64,000 nucleotides of DNA from an uncultured Clostridiaceae bacterium (GCA_947577025.1 CANPTO010000010.1:1-64000), one strand, 5' to 3'. Shown: positions 1 through 8,870, counted from the stretch's first letter. The notes: generated by a model not told the origin, from the letters alone. Numbers and translations: made by a program.

Positions 1-1
1 A

Positions 2-313
2 AAAACAACAGAAGATGTAAAAAATTATATTTCACGAACTGAAAAAGATATTGAAAGTATTGCTAATTTAAGACAAAAATACAGAAATAAGCTAAGAAAT
101 TGCAAAGATGAGAACTTAATAAAGGAATACAAAGAAAAGCGAAATGAATGCACTACAACTTTAAATAAGTATAGAAAAAATCTAAAAATAGCAAAGTATA
201 TTTTAGAAGATACACCAAAGGTTAAAGAAGTAATAAAAATTGAAATGCGAATGAAAAATGGACAATATGATATTACTAAAGCAAAGAGAAAGGATAGGTA
301 TGTAGGAAGATAA
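2..313 (+). CDS. C-terminal fragment of a basic helical protein, possibly a relaxase
   Basis: The frame is open from the left edge to TAA at 311-313, giving about 103 residues. They are rich in Lys, Arg, Glu and Asn and look like a long helix or coiled coil ending in a basic tail (KRKDRYVGR). No catalytic motif is present in the part that is visible. Basic helical tails like this occur on relaxases/mobilisation proteins, and integrase debris lies 5 kb downstream, so an origin in an integrative or mobilisable element is an inference. The N-terminus lies outside the window and the family is not established. Confidence 0.45.
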   Translation, partial: KTTEDVKNYISRTEKDIESIANLRQKYRNKLRNCKDENLIKEYKEKRNECTTTLNKYRKNLKIAKYILEDTPKVKEVIKIEMRMKNGQYDITKAKRKDRYVGR

Positions 314-459
314 AATATAAAAGGTTGTTATGTACAAAATAACAGCCTTTTAAAAATGAATATTTTGGAAACAATTGTATTTATATTAATTTTATGGTAT
401 AAATAAGTAAAATATGAATTTGTAGCATAATATTGCAAAATTCAAAATGGAGGTTTTGT

Positions 460-1194
460 ATGAACAAAAATGTATTAGTAACAGGAGGTACAAGAGGAAT
501 TGGAGAAGCTATATCGAGGGAATTTGCTAAAAAAGGTTATGATATAATAATTAACTATGTTAAAAGTGACGAAAAGGCAAAAAAATTAAAGCAAGAATTA
601 GAAACAACATATAATATAAAAGTGTTTCCTATTCAAGCTGATTTATCTAATGAAATACAAATTGAAAATATGGTAAATTTAGCTATTGAAGAATTTGGAA
701 AGATTGATGTTTTAGTTAATAATGCAGGAATTGTTATAGATAAAGAATTTGAAGACAGAACAGTTGAAGACTGGAAAAAAACTTTAAATGTTAACCTAAT
801 TGCTCCATTCATTCTAACAAAATTAATTGGAAAAGAAATGATAAAGCACAAAGAAGGAGTAATAATAAATATATCAAGTACAAATGGATTAAATACATAT
901 TATCCATCAAGTGTAGACTATGATTCTTCTAAGTCTGGGTTGATTAGCCTAACTTATGATTCTGCTGTTCAATACGCACCTTATATAAGAGTAAATTGTA
1001 TTGCACCAGGTTGGGTAAATACCGAAATGAATAAAGAACTTCCAATAGACTATGTAAAAGAAGAGACAGAAAGAATTTTAGTAAAAAGATTTGGAGAACC
1101 AGAAGAAATTGCAAAAGTAGCAACATTTTTAGCAAGTGAAGATGCAAGTTTTATAAATTCTACTGTCATAAAAGTAGATGGGGGTTGGTATTAA
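460..1194 (+). CDS. SDR family NAD(P)-dependent oxidoreductase (FabG-like)
   Basis: A short-chain dehydrogenase/reductase of 244 residues. The Rossmann glycine motif TGGTRGIGEA is at the N-terminus, NNAG lies mid-protein, a catalytic Ser sits in NISS, and the Tyr-Lys pair is in YDSSK. The tail GGWY is typical of FabG-like members. The ATG at 460 is chosen because GGAGG at 449-453 precedes it; an upstream in-frame start at 433 has no such site. Its stop overlaps the ATG of the next gene (TAATG), so the two are translationally coupled. The gene is not beside acyl carrier protein or other fab genes, so the substrate is unknown and a housekeeping FabG role is not supported. Confidence 0.85.
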   Translation: MNKNVLVTGGTRGIGEAISREFAKKGYDIIINYVKSDEKAKKLKQELETTYNIKVFPIQADLSNEIQIENMVNLAIEEFGKIDVLVNNAGIVIDKEFEDRTVEDWKKTLNVNLIAPFILTKLIGKEMIKHKEGVIINISSTNGLNTYYPSSVDYDSSKSGLISLTYDSAVQYAPYIRVNCIAPGWVNTEMNKELPIDYVKEETERILVKRFGEPEEIAKVATFLASEDASFINSTVIKVDGGWY

Positions 1195-1538
1195 TGGAAC
1201 GAGAATTTGTTAATAATTGGTTAGATAAACTAAAACAATATTGGTTTAGTAAAGACATAAACAAGGCTGTTTCATTATTCGATAAAACAACATTTTACCA
1301 AGAAACACCTTTTATGAAACCTTATACTAATATAAAAGAAATTAATGAAGAATGGCAACATATAAAAAATGAAAATATACAAAGTATAGAAATAAAATTG
1401 TTAGCAATAGATAATTATACAGTTATTGCAGAATGGCTATTAAAGCAAAATGATGAAGAATATGATGGAATATATGAAATAAGATTTAATGAAAATTTAG
1501 AATGTATTTATTTTAAAAGTTGGGAGATGATTAAATAA
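1194..1538 (+). CDS. SnoaL/NTF2-like small protein
   Basis: A 114-residue protein with the pattern of an NTF2-like fold: N-terminal helices (residues about 3-30), then strands containing ETPFMKPY and AEWLLKQND, ending in KSWEMIK. NTF2-like proteins are small cone-shaped binding proteins or enzymes, and the ligand cannot be read from sequence. It starts at the ATG that overlaps the SDR stop codon, with GGGGG a few bases upstream, and the next gene begins one base after its stop. It therefore belongs to a tight three-gene unit with the SDR and the DUF5680 protein and may act on the same small molecule (inference). Confidence 0.65.
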   Translation: MEREFVNNWLDKLKQYWFSKDINKAVSLFDKTTFYQETPFMKPYTNIKEINEEWQHIKNENIQSIEIKLLAIDNYTVIAEWLLKQNDEEYDGIYEIRFNENLECIYFKSWEMIK

Positions 1539-1539
1539 T

Positions 1540-2043
1540 ATGAGCTATATAAATACAACAGGAATTGATGAAACTTTTATCAATTTTTTAATAAAAGCAA
1601 AAAAATCAACTTATGCCAATAGTAACATAGAAAAGTCTGATTCAAGTAGGATAGGTTCAGCAGATTATGAATATGAAGAGATGATAGATAATAAAAAATA
1701 TACATATCATGATACATATTTTGGTGGAGTTAAATTTATGGGGGAAGAAGTTGTATATTGCGATACTAATAAGCCAATATGGGGAATGAATTACTATGGT
1801 ATAACTTATGATGATACACTAGGCGAAGAAGCAATGGATAACGCATTAAGACCAGCTTTAATGAAAGTTGGTGAAGATAGAAATGTAATTCCAGTTAGAG
1901 GACCAATTAAGTTTGAAAATAATGGATATTCCTATACTTTAAAAATAACTGGAACAATAGAAAATTTTGATGGAATTGAACAAATATATAAAGATAATAA
2001 CTTGATATATGAACTTCATTGTTCTGGTGGAATAATAAAGTGA
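1540..2043 (+). CDS. DUF5680 domain protein
   Basis: A 167-residue protein with the features I associate with DUF5680: FINFLIKAKKSTYA near the N-terminus, a central YHDTYFGGVKFMGEEVVY block and PIWGMNYYG. In other bacteria this domain is often fused to an HTH regulator; here it stands alone. No signal peptide or membrane segment is visible. It is the third gene of the SDR/NTF2-like unit, with a 1-base gap upstream, and is followed by GGAGG serving yhcG. Biochemical function is unknown. Confidence 0.7.
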   Translation: MSYINTTGIDETFINFLIKAKKSTYANSNIEKSDSSRIGSADYEYEEMIDNKKYTYHDTYFGGVKFMGEEVVYCDTNKPIWGMNYYGITYDDTLGEEAMDNALRPALMKVGEDRNVIPVRGPIKFENNGYSYTLKITGTIENFDGIEQIYKDNNLIYELHCSGGIIK

Positions 2044-2061
2044 ATTAATGGAGGTGGATAG

Positions 2062-3087
2062 ATGAGTGATATAGTAAAACAAGATGAAGTGTTTGGAAAT
2101 TACTACAATAAAATAAATACATTAATTTTGAAGACAAAGAAAAATGTTGTTAAAAATGTAAATTATGAAATGGTAGAGTTGTATTTTGAAATTGGTTCTA
2201 CTATAAATGAACTAATTGAAAACTATAATTTAGAAGCATCTCAAAATGAAATAATTAAATCTTTTTCAGAAAAGTTAAGTAGAGAATTTGGAGAAGGATT
2301 TAGTGTACCAAATTTAAAGAAAATGAAGAAGTTTTATTTGACTTATAGAACTGGTTCCACAGCGTGGAACCAGTTGAGTTGGAGCCATAATCGTCTAATA
2401 ATGAATATAGATGATGAAAATAAAAGAAATTTTTATTTAGAAGAAACAATAAAATCAAATTGGAGTGTTAGACAATTAGAAAGGCAAATAAACAGTTTCT
2501 ATTATGAAAGGTTATTATCAACAAGCGAAGATAACAAAGCAGAGGTAAAAAATGAGATAAATATTTTAGAAAAACAAGAAAAAGTGCAAGACTTTATTAA
2601 AGATCCTTATGTTCTAGAGTTTTTAGACATAAAGGATAGGAGATTTTTGGAAAAGGATTTAGAATCTAATTTACTTGAACATATTTCAGAATTTTTATTA
2701 GAACTTGGGCGAGGTTTTTCTTTTGTAGCAAGACAAAGAAGAATTGATGTAGATGGAGATAACTTCTATATAGATTTGGTATTTTATAACTATGTATTGA
2801 AGTGTTTTGTTTTAATTGATTTAAAATTAGACAAGCTAACACATCAAGATATTGGACAAATGGACTTTTATGTCAGATATTATGATAATGAGGTAAAAGC
2901 AATAGATGATAATCCAACAATAGGAATAATACTATGTTCAAACAAAAAAGATACAATAGTAAAATATTCTGTGCTTAATGATAACAAGAATTTATTTGCA
3001 TCAAAATATCAATTATATTTACCAACAGAAGAAGAACTAGCAAGGGAAATAGAAAAACAAAAAGAAGAATTTGAAGATAAGAAATAG
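2062..3087 (+). CDS. yhcG: YhcG-type PD-(D/E)XK nuclease domain protein (DUF1016)
   Basis: A 341-residue protein with the two-part DUF1016/YhcG layout. The N-terminal half is helical (about 10-150) and contains a SWSH motif. The C-terminal half is a PD-(D/E)XK nuclease-like domain (about 160-320) with candidate metal residues in FYIDLVFYN and VLIDLKLDKL. Family members often lie next to restriction-modification or phage-defence genes. GGAGGTGGA at 2049-2057 precedes the ATG. A palindrome lies inside the gene at 2351-2373 and a near copy lies just after the stop codon. The following PHP-ATPase suggests a defence locus (inference). Confidence 0.85.
   Translation: MSDIVKQDEVFGNYYNKINTLILKTKKNVVKNVNYEMVELYFEIGSTINELIENYNLEASQNEIIKSFSEKLSREFGEGFSVPNLKKMKKFYLTYRTGSTAWNQLSWSHNRLIMNIDDENKRNFYLEETIKSNWSVRQLERQINSFYYERLLSTSEDNKAEVKNEINILEKQEKVQDFIKDPYVLEFLDIKDRRFLEKDLESNLLEHISEFLLELGRGFSFVARQRRIDVDGDNFYIDLVFYNYVLKCFVLIDLKLDKLTHQDIGQMDFYVRYYDNEVKAIDDNPTIGIILCSNKKDTIVKYSVLNDNKNLFASKYQLYLPTEEELAREIEKQKEEFEDKK
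2351..2373. repeat. Palindrome inside yhcG
   Basis: A perfect 10-base inverted repeat, CTGGTTCCAC and GTGGAACCAG, separated by AGC. It encodes part of yhcG. The same arms recur at 3090-3110 just after the gene, suggesting a shared protein-binding site or a small inserted palindrome. Confidence 0.8.
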
Positions 3088-3089
3088 AG

Positions 3090-3110
3090 TGGTTCCACAC
3101 TGTGGAACCA
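3090..3110. repeat. Palindrome between yhcG and the PHP-ATPase
   Basis: Arms TGGTTCCACA and TGTGGAACCA flank a single C, lying 16 bases before the ATG of the PHP gene. The arms are nearly identical to the palindrome inside yhcG. There is no T tract, so it is more likely an operator or processing hairpin than a terminator. Confidence 0.75.
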
Positions 3111-3126
3111 GATGAAAGGATAGAAA

Positions 3127-5147
3127 ATGAAGAAAGTTGATTTACATATACATACAGTACCAACTATAAAGGATGCAAATTTCACTTTTGATATGGATAA
3201 AATGCAATTATATGTCCAAACGTTAAAATTAGATGCAATAGCTATTACAAATCATAATCTTTTTGATAAAAATCAATTTGATGAAATAAAAAATAAATTA
3301 AATATAACTGTGTTTCCAGGAATTGAAGTGGATTTAGAAAATGGACATATAATAGTTATTGCTGATGCAGATAGTTTAGATAAATTTGATGATCAATGTA
3401 ATTTGTTAAAAGAAAAAATAGTAGATAATAAATCAGTTATAACATATGATGAATTTATAAGTATATTTACTAATTATGAAGAATATTTATTAGTGCCACA
3501 TTATAAGAAGAAACCAGCAATGCAACAAAGTATACTTAAAAAGTTCGGAAAGAATATTACTTGTGGAGAGGTAGATAATATAAAGAAGTTTTGTGTATTA
3601 AAAAAGCAACAAGATGACTTAGTTCCACTTTTATCTTCTGATGTGAGAATAAAAAAAGACTTAGAAAACTTTCCAACAAGATTTACTTTTTTAGATATAA
3701 ATGATACTTCATTAAAATCTATAAAATATGCATTAAAAGATAAGAATAAAGTATTTATAAATGAAAGTAGGAATGATAATGAATTTATTTTTACATCAGA
3801 TGGATTAGTTGCATCGACAAAGTTAAATGTTATAATAGGAAAACGTTCTTCAGGAAAAACATATACCTTAAATATGATAAAAAATACTTTTGATACATCA
3901 GATGTAAAATATATTAAACAGTTTGAAATAACTGAAAAAAGTGGACAAGATAAATTTGAAAAAATCACTAAAGTAGAATATGAGAAAATTACAAATGAAT
4001 ATATAAGTCCAATAGCTAATATTATGCCATATATTTTAGAAATAGACTTAGAGGAAGATAATACGAAATTAGAGAATTATCATTCAAGTTTAATAAATAG
4101 AGCTTTAAATTCAGAAAGAAATGATATATTTTCAAAATCATCTATGTTTAATGAGATTACATTTGATACAAAAACAAACAATGAATTAGTTGAATTAATA
4201 AATGCTATAAAAATATTATTAGATAATGATACATATAAAGAAATAATAGAAAAAACATAGAGAAAGCATCATTGGAAAAACTATTATCAAAATTTATTAA
4301 AATATATAGAAATAAATATTTGGATGAAAAACTAAAAAATGACATAGATAAATTAATAAAAAAGATACAGAACAAATTAGAACTTAAATCTTCAATAGAA
4401 ACAATTTCTCAAATCGATTTTTATAGTATTATGAAAGATAGATTAATAGTAAATAGATTTAATGACGATTTTAATAAGATAAAACTGAGGGAGAAAATTT
4501 TTGAAGAAGATTATCAAAGATTTAAGGTTGTAGCTGAAAAAGTACCATATAAAACTGTTACAGATATGAAAAAGGGTGCAAATATCGATACAGGAGCATT
4601 AAAAGATTTATTTGACAAATATTATAAAAAAGACATATTTAAATATGTACAAGAACTAAGAGAAAATAACGTTTCTACTGACAGTATTAGTAAGTCAATA
4701 ATTGAAATAAATTATACTGTAATAAATGACAAAGGCAGTGAAATATCGGGAGGAGAGAAGGCAGAATTTAATTTATTAAAAGAATTAGATGAAGCTAAGA
4801 ACTATGATGTATTATTATTGGATGAACCAGAATCATCTTTTGACAATCCATATATAAAAGAAAACATTAATACGTTGATAAAAGATATTTCAAATAAAAC
4901 TACAGTGTTTGTTGTAACTCACAATAATACGTTAGGGGTTTCTAATAAAGCTGATAAGCTAATATATACTATGTATAATAATGTAGAACAAAAATATGAG
5001 ATTTACATCGGCAATTTTACAGATTCAAATTTAAAAAATAAAGATGGAAAAAGTATATCTACATATAATGCCATAGTAAACTGCATGGAGGCTGGTATAG
5101 ATACCTATGAGGAAAGGAGAAAAATTTATGAAAATCTTGAAATGTGA
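3127..5147 (+). CDS. PHP-domain/AAA-ABC ATPase (TrlF-like), split by a frameshift
   Basis: Two consecutive frames together form one protein of about 670 residues. The first part opens with a PHP phosphoesterase domain (DLHIHT at residues 5-10, then ITNHN, PGIEV and PHYKK), followed by Walker A GKRSSGKT. The second part holds the ABC signature SGGEKAEF, Walker B VLLLDEPESSFDN and H-loop VVTHNN. Without Walker B the first part could not work alone. The frames overlap at 4239-4260 around a run of six A (4250-4255), so one base is missing or a -1 shift occurs. There is no CGG here, unlike the other broken genes in the window. PHP-plus-SMC-like ATPases are known in defence loci; the target of this one is unknown. 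Confidence 0.75.
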
Positions 5148-5421
5148 AGATAGCATATGTTATTTAAATGTTGACGGAAAAGATAAGAAGATTTTAGAAA
5201 TTAGTAAAGAAGATATATTAAATGCTTTAGAATATATTTATAATAATGATGAAGTTGAATTGGAGGAATTTGATAAAGAAAAAATAAAAAATGAAGCTGA
5301 AAAAATCATATATGACAATTTATATAATAAATTGAAAGATTTCAAAGAGAATAAACAAATACTAAAACTTGAGATAGACGAACTTTTTAAAGATTTAGAG
5401 GAAAAATATAAAATAAATTAA
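5128..5421 (+). CDS. Small acidic helical protein, partner of the PHP-ATPase
   Basis: A 97-residue, Glu/Lys-rich, largely helical protein with no recognised domain. The ATG at 5128 has GGAAAGGAG at 5111-5119 and overlaps the end of the ATPase gene, so the two are co-translated. By position it could be a regulator, adaptor or immunity-like partner of the PHP-ATPase (inference). No membrane segment or Cys/His metal site is visible. Confidence 0.6.
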   Translation: MKILKCEDSICYLNVDGKDKKILEISKEDILNALEYIYNNDEVELEEFDKEKIKNEAEKIIYDNLYNKLKDFKENKQILKLEIDELFKDLEEKYKIN

Positions 5422-5683
5422 ATTTTGAAAAAGACTTGCTAAATATAAAAAGTTATGTTAAATTAAAAACATAGCAATATACAAAAAAATGCCAATTTGG
5501 GTATACATATCTTTGAAACTATTGCTATAACTAATTTTGAAACGGATAATAGAGTGCGATGTAGCAAGGGATTTTTCGCATACGTCCTTTGCTAAGGCAC
5601 CAAACAAAAAAGCGAACAGAAAATCACCAAGTTTTCTGTAACATCTAAAAAAATATCTAAAAAATTTGAAATTGGAGTAGTTT
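5422..5683. other. Non-coding stretch at the island boundary
   Basis: I see no convincing gene here. A locally GC-richer block at about 5545-5645 (GCGATGTAGCAAGGG and GTCCTTTGCTAAGGC) can form imperfect pairings and may be the remains of an attachment region or a terminator. It separates the defence-like genes from an integrase remnant on the other strand. Confidence 0.4.
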
Positions 5684-5880
5684 TTAGCAGGCTACTTCTT
5701 TTTCATTCTTTATAGAAAGTATATTAGATATTGCAATACCACTTTGTTCCATACTACTACTATCTAAATGTGCATAGATGTTTGCAGTAGTATTATAATT
5801 AGAATGTCCTAGCCATACTTGAATTTGTTTCATATTGATTCCTTCAGCAAGTAATAAACTTGCTTTTGTTGTGCTAACAT
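5684..5880 (-). pseudogene. Tyrosine recombinase (integrase), C-terminal remnant
   Basis: The minus-strand translation gives ASLLLAEGIN, then MKQIQVWLGHSN and TTANIYAHLD, ending in KNEKEVAC and a stop. This is the signature end of a tyrosine integrase, with the LGH box and the catalytic Tyr in NIYAHL. The upstream catalytic HxLRH box is missing, and the frame runs into unrelated sequence at about 5880. It is therefore a dead remnant, presumably of the element that brought or bounded this island. Confidence 0.75.
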
Positions 5881-6048
5881 TTGCTCATAAGTGTTGCCAT
5901 CTTTCTTTGGTCTATCATAAGTTTTAAAATATTCTTGTAAATAAACTTTTCTATTTTCAGCATTTGTCTTTTTACGATTTTCCTTTTCTTGCTTATTTCG
6001 TTTATCAGTTTTTACAACCTTTGAAATATAAGGACAGCTTTTTCCAAC
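5879..6048 (-). pseudogene. Lys-rich coding remnant fused to the integrase remnant
   Basis: About 56 open minus-strand codons with strongly biased composition (KVVKTDKRNKQEKENRKK, then KTYDRPKKDGNTYEQM). It has no start codon and is out of frame with the integrase remnant by one base. Composition and position suggest debris of a mobile-element protein. The family is not recognised. Confidence 0.4.
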
Positions 6049-6299
6049 TATTCATGCTCTATTCCATGCATTTTATACTTAATACTATAATTACCAACAT
6101 CAGACAAAACATATAAATCCTTTTCTCTAACAGAGCTACCAATAACTACTTTTCCTTCACCATTATTAAACCTACTGTTAACAACAGGAATAATATAATT
6201 CTCATCATTACCTCTAATTTTATTCAAATTATTTTGAAGTTTTTCTCCAAAATCTTTTGCGTTTTCTAGTACAATTATACCTAAATCATTTCTTAACAT
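6048..6299 (-). pseudogene. prs: Truncated ribose-phosphate pyrophosphokinase (N-terminal 83 residues)
   Basis: The 83 residues match the start of the PRPP synthetase variant found in Clostridia: LGIIVLENAKDFGEKL, then YIIPVVNSRFNNGEGKV, DLYVLSDVGNYS and YKMHG. A complete enzyme has over 300 residues, including the PRPP-binding loop, and none of that is present. The frame ends at 6048, right where the mobile-element debris begins. The parent enzyme (ribose-5-phosphate + ATP to PRPP + AMP) is essential, so an intact copy should exist elsewhere. A GGAG-type ribosome site precedes the start, so a stub could still be made. Confidence 0.75.
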
Positions 6300-6396
6300 A
6301 TTTATACATCTCCTTTCAAATATATTATATATTAATATATAAAAACGTCAAGGTGGTAAAAAATTAAATTAATAGATATTTAGAATTATATACTGT

Positions 6397-6644
6397 GTAA
6401 TGAGCTTAGAAAATTTTATTCTTGTTTTTTAGAAAAAATGAAAATTAAAAGTAAAAAAGTTACGAAAATTAAAATGTTATAAAATACTATCATTGAAAAA
6501 ATAAAAATAGTATGATAATATTTATAAAAAACAAGAATAAAATTTTCTAAGCTCATTCTTCGCTAAGAAAATCTAATTCTTCCATAACTATATTCTTAGG
6601 AAACTCACCACTTACGTGGATGACTTTCCTAAGAATATAAAAAA
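6397..6644. repeat. Dispersed repeat family R1, copy with inverted flank
   Basis: The block at 6531-6644 contains TAAAATTTTCTAAG, then ATTCTTAGGAAACTCACC, then GGATGACTTTCCTAAG. Related copies occur at 9706-9880, 15687-15811, 30204-30316, 33725-33860 and 39665-39766. A part copy at 6397-6435 (GAGCTTAGAAAATTTTATTC) is inverted relative to the block at 6531-6560, so about 90 bases are enclosed by inverted ends, as in a miniature element. It ends just before the whiA ribosome site. Confidence 0.75.
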
Positions 6645-6660
6645 GGAAAGGAAAGTAAAA

Positions 6661-7539
6661 ATGTCTTTTTCATCACAAATAAAAGAAAATTTAAGTAAAA
6701 TAGCTAATCTAGCAAATAAAGAGATTGTAAAGTATGAATTAATAGGGTATCTAATTAGTAATAATACTACACAAAAAGATGGAAAAATATCATATAAAAC
6801 GGAAAACGAGTACAACATAAATAGATTAAGCAAATTGCTATCAAATTTAAATATAATTAATTATAATATAGGCATAAAAGGAAATAACTATATAATAAGT
6901 ACAAAAAAAATACAGCAAATAGAAGAAATAGAATATAAAGAAGAAGATATAGAATATATAGGTAGACGAGAAAGAGAGGAATTCTTAAAAGCAATAGTAA
7001 GAGGGGCGTTTTTAGGCTCAGGAAGTGTAACAAATCCAGAAAATAATTATCACTTAGAAATTCTACTAAGTACAAAGAAAAATGCAGAAACAATAATAGA
7101 AATATTAGCAAGATTTACGATACAATCAAAAAAAATAAAAAGAAAAAATGGATATGGTGTATATATAAAAGATGGAGAAGAAATATCAAAGCTATTAGCA
7201 TTAATAGGTGCAAACAGTAGTGTACTAAAATTTGAAGAAATACGAGTATTAAGAGATATAAAAAACAATGTAAATAGAAAGGTAAACTGTGAAACAGCAA
7301 ACCTGAATAAAACAGTAAATGCAGCAGTAAAACAAATAGAAGCAATAAAATACTTACAAGAGAAAGGAAAATTTGAAAAACTGCCAGAGAGCCTAAGAGA
7401 AATAGCAAAAATACGATTAGAAAATCCAGAGGCAAGTTTAATAGAATTAGGTCAAATGTTAAAAAGTCCGATAGGTAAATCAGGAGTAAACCATAGGTTA
7501 AATAAAATTTTGAGCGTTGCTCAAAATTTTAGTGAATAG
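6661..7539 (+). CDS. whiA: DNA-binding protein WhiA
   Basis: A 292-residue protein. WhiA joins a LAGLIDADG-endonuclease-like N-terminal fold to a C-terminal helix-turn-helix and, in Firmicutes, affects division and chromosome segregation. Visible hallmarks are AIVRGAFLGSGSVTNPE in the middle and the HTH block LGQMLKSPIGKSGVNHRL near the end. The ATG at 6661 follows GGAAAGGAAAG; the frame extends further upstream only because repeat R1 happens to be open. The last ten codons lie in a palindrome (7504-7531), so the natural C-terminus has probably been replaced by repeat-derived residues. The usual neighbours rapZ and yvcK are absent. Confidence 0.92.
   Translation: MSFSSQIKENLSKIANLANKEIVKYELIGYLISNNTTQKDGKISYKTENEYNINRLSKLLSNLNIINYNIGIKGNNYIISTKKIQQIEEIEYKEEDIEYIGRREREEFLKAIVRGAFLGSGSVTNPENNYHLEILLSTKKNAETIIEILARFTIQSKKIKRKNGYGVYIKDGEEISKLLALIGANSSVLKFEEIRVLRDIKNNVNRKVNCETANLNKTVNAAVKQIEAIKYLQEKGKFEKLPESLREIAKIRLENPEASLIELGQMLKSPIGKSGVNHRLNKILSVAQNFSE
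7504..7531. repeat. Palindrome at the 3' end of whiA
   Basis: AAAATTTTGAGC and GCTCAAAATTTT form a perfect hairpin around GTT inside the whiA reading frame, just before its stop. It may act as a weak terminator or mRNA-end stabiliser as well as coding for the last residues. Confidence 0.7.
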
Positions 7540-7636
7540 TTAATAGTGAATAATTAGATATGTAGGGGCTAAATCGGTAAGGAATACCTCTTTGGGAATA
7601 CCGAATTTCGCCCACTTTAAATTTAAGGGGTAAAAT

Positions 7637-8770
7637 ATGAAAGAACTAGGAATATACATACACATTCCATTTTGCAAAAGCAAATGTAGTTATTGCGACT
7701 TCACATCTTTTGCAAATAAGGAAAAAATGGTAGAAAAATACATAAAATGTTTAAAAAAAGAAATAGAGGAAAACAAAAAAGATAATTGCATTGTCGATAC
7801 AATTTATATAGGAGGGGGTACACCTTCTTTTATAGATAGCAAATATATAAAGGAAATAATAGAAACAATAAAAAGTAAATTTGAAATAGAAAAAGAAGCG
7901 GAGATAACAATAGAAGTAAATCCAGGAACAGTAAATGAAGAAAAGTTAAATGATTATATTAAAGTAGGAATAAATAGAATTAGCATAGGGCTTCAAAGTA
8001 CAAATAATAAAATTTTAAAACAAATAGGAAGAATACATACTTACGAAGAGTTTTTAAATACATATAATTTAGCAAGAAAAGTAGGATTTAAAAATATAAA
8101 TGTAGATTTAATGCTAGCACTTCCAAATCAAACATTAGAAGAATTGGAAGAAAGTGCAGAAAAAGTAATAAAATTAAACCTAGAACATATTTCAATATAT
8201 TCCTTAATTTTAGAGGAAGGAACAAAAATGGAAGAACTTGTGAATAATAAAAAGGTACAATTACCTTCTGATGAGTTAGAAAGAAAAATGTATTGGGATA
8301 TGAAAAATAAATTAGAACAAAATGGATATATACATTATGAAATATCTAACTTTTCAAAAAAAGGCTTTGAATCAAAACATAATACGAATTGTTGGAACCA
8401 AAAAGAATACTTAGGGTTTGGACTAGCAGCACATTCATATATAAATAATAAACGATTTTGCAATACAAATAATATAGAGGAATATATAAAAAATATAGAA
8501 GATAATAATTTAAAAAGCAATATACAAATTTGTGAAATACAAAATAAAGAAGAAAAGAAAAAGGAGTATATGCTATTAGGCTTAAGAAAGCTAGAAGGAA
8601 TAAATATTGGGGAATTTAAAAACAAATTTGTAGATAATCCAATTTATTTATATAGAAAAGAATTAGAAAAATTAGTAAATGAAGATTTGATAGAAATAGA
8701 CTTAAATAATATAAAACTTACTAATAAAGGTTTAGATTTAGCAAATTTAGTTTGGGAGGAATTTGTATAA
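7637..8770 (+). CDS. hemW: Radical SAM protein HemW
   Basis: A 377-residue HemW-family protein (formerly called oxygen-independent coproporphyrinogen oxidase-like). Residues 8-25 carry IPFCKSKCSYCDF, the CxxxCxxC cluster with the extra aromatic Cys context of HemW. GGGTPSF (about residue 58) is the SAM-binding motif, and RISIGLQS and the tail with a winged-helix-like HemN C-domain follow. HemW binds heme and is thought to deliver it to targets; coproporphyrinogen oxidation is not expected. AAGGGG precedes the ATG. The gap from whiA is filled by a short repeat with TGTAGGGGC, so the two genes may be separately transcribed. Confidence 0.93.
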   Translation: MKELGIYIHIPFCKSKCSYCDFTSFANKEKMVEKYIKCLKKEIEENKKDNCIVDTIYIGGGTPSFIDSKYIKEIIETIKSKFEIEKEAEITIEVNPGTVNEEKLNDYIKVGINRISIGLQSTNNKILKQIGRIHTYEEFLNTYNLARKVGFKNINVDLMLALPNQTLEELEESAEKVIKLNLEHISIYSLILEEGTKMEELVNNKKVQLPSDELERKMYWDMKNKLEQNGYIHYEISNFSKKGFESKHNTNCWNQKEYLGFGLAAHSYINNKRFCNTNNIEEYIKNIEDNNLKSNIQICEIQNKEEKKKEYMLLGLRKLEGINIGEFKNKFVDNPIYLYRKELEKLVNEDLIEIDLNNIKLTNKGLDLANLVWEEFV

Positions 8771-8785
8771 AGACAAAATATAGTA

Positions 8786-8815
8786 TTGACAAAATTATGT
8801 AAAATATCATACAAT
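8786..8815 (+). promoter_or_regulatory. Sigma-A type promoter for the gene at 8871
   Basis: TTGACA at 8786-8791 and TACAAT at 8810-8815 are 18 bases apart, about 55 bases upstream of the next ATG. This is one of the clearest vegetative promoters in the window. Confidence 0.7.
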
Positions 8816-8870
8816 ATAGCGAAATTTAGTAATTATAAACCGAATCTTAAAAATTTAAGGAGGAAAAACT

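Noticed and set aside
433-459. N-terminal extension of the SDR protein
   Set aside because: GGAGG at 449-453 points to ATG 460, where the Rossmann fold begins; the nine extra residues have no ribosome site.
4250-4256. AAAAAAC as a programmed -1 slippery heptamer in the PHP-ATPase gene
   Set aside because: In the upstream frame the codons are GAA AAA ACA, so the heptamer is in the wrong phase for tandem slippage. An indel in the A run is the simpler reading.
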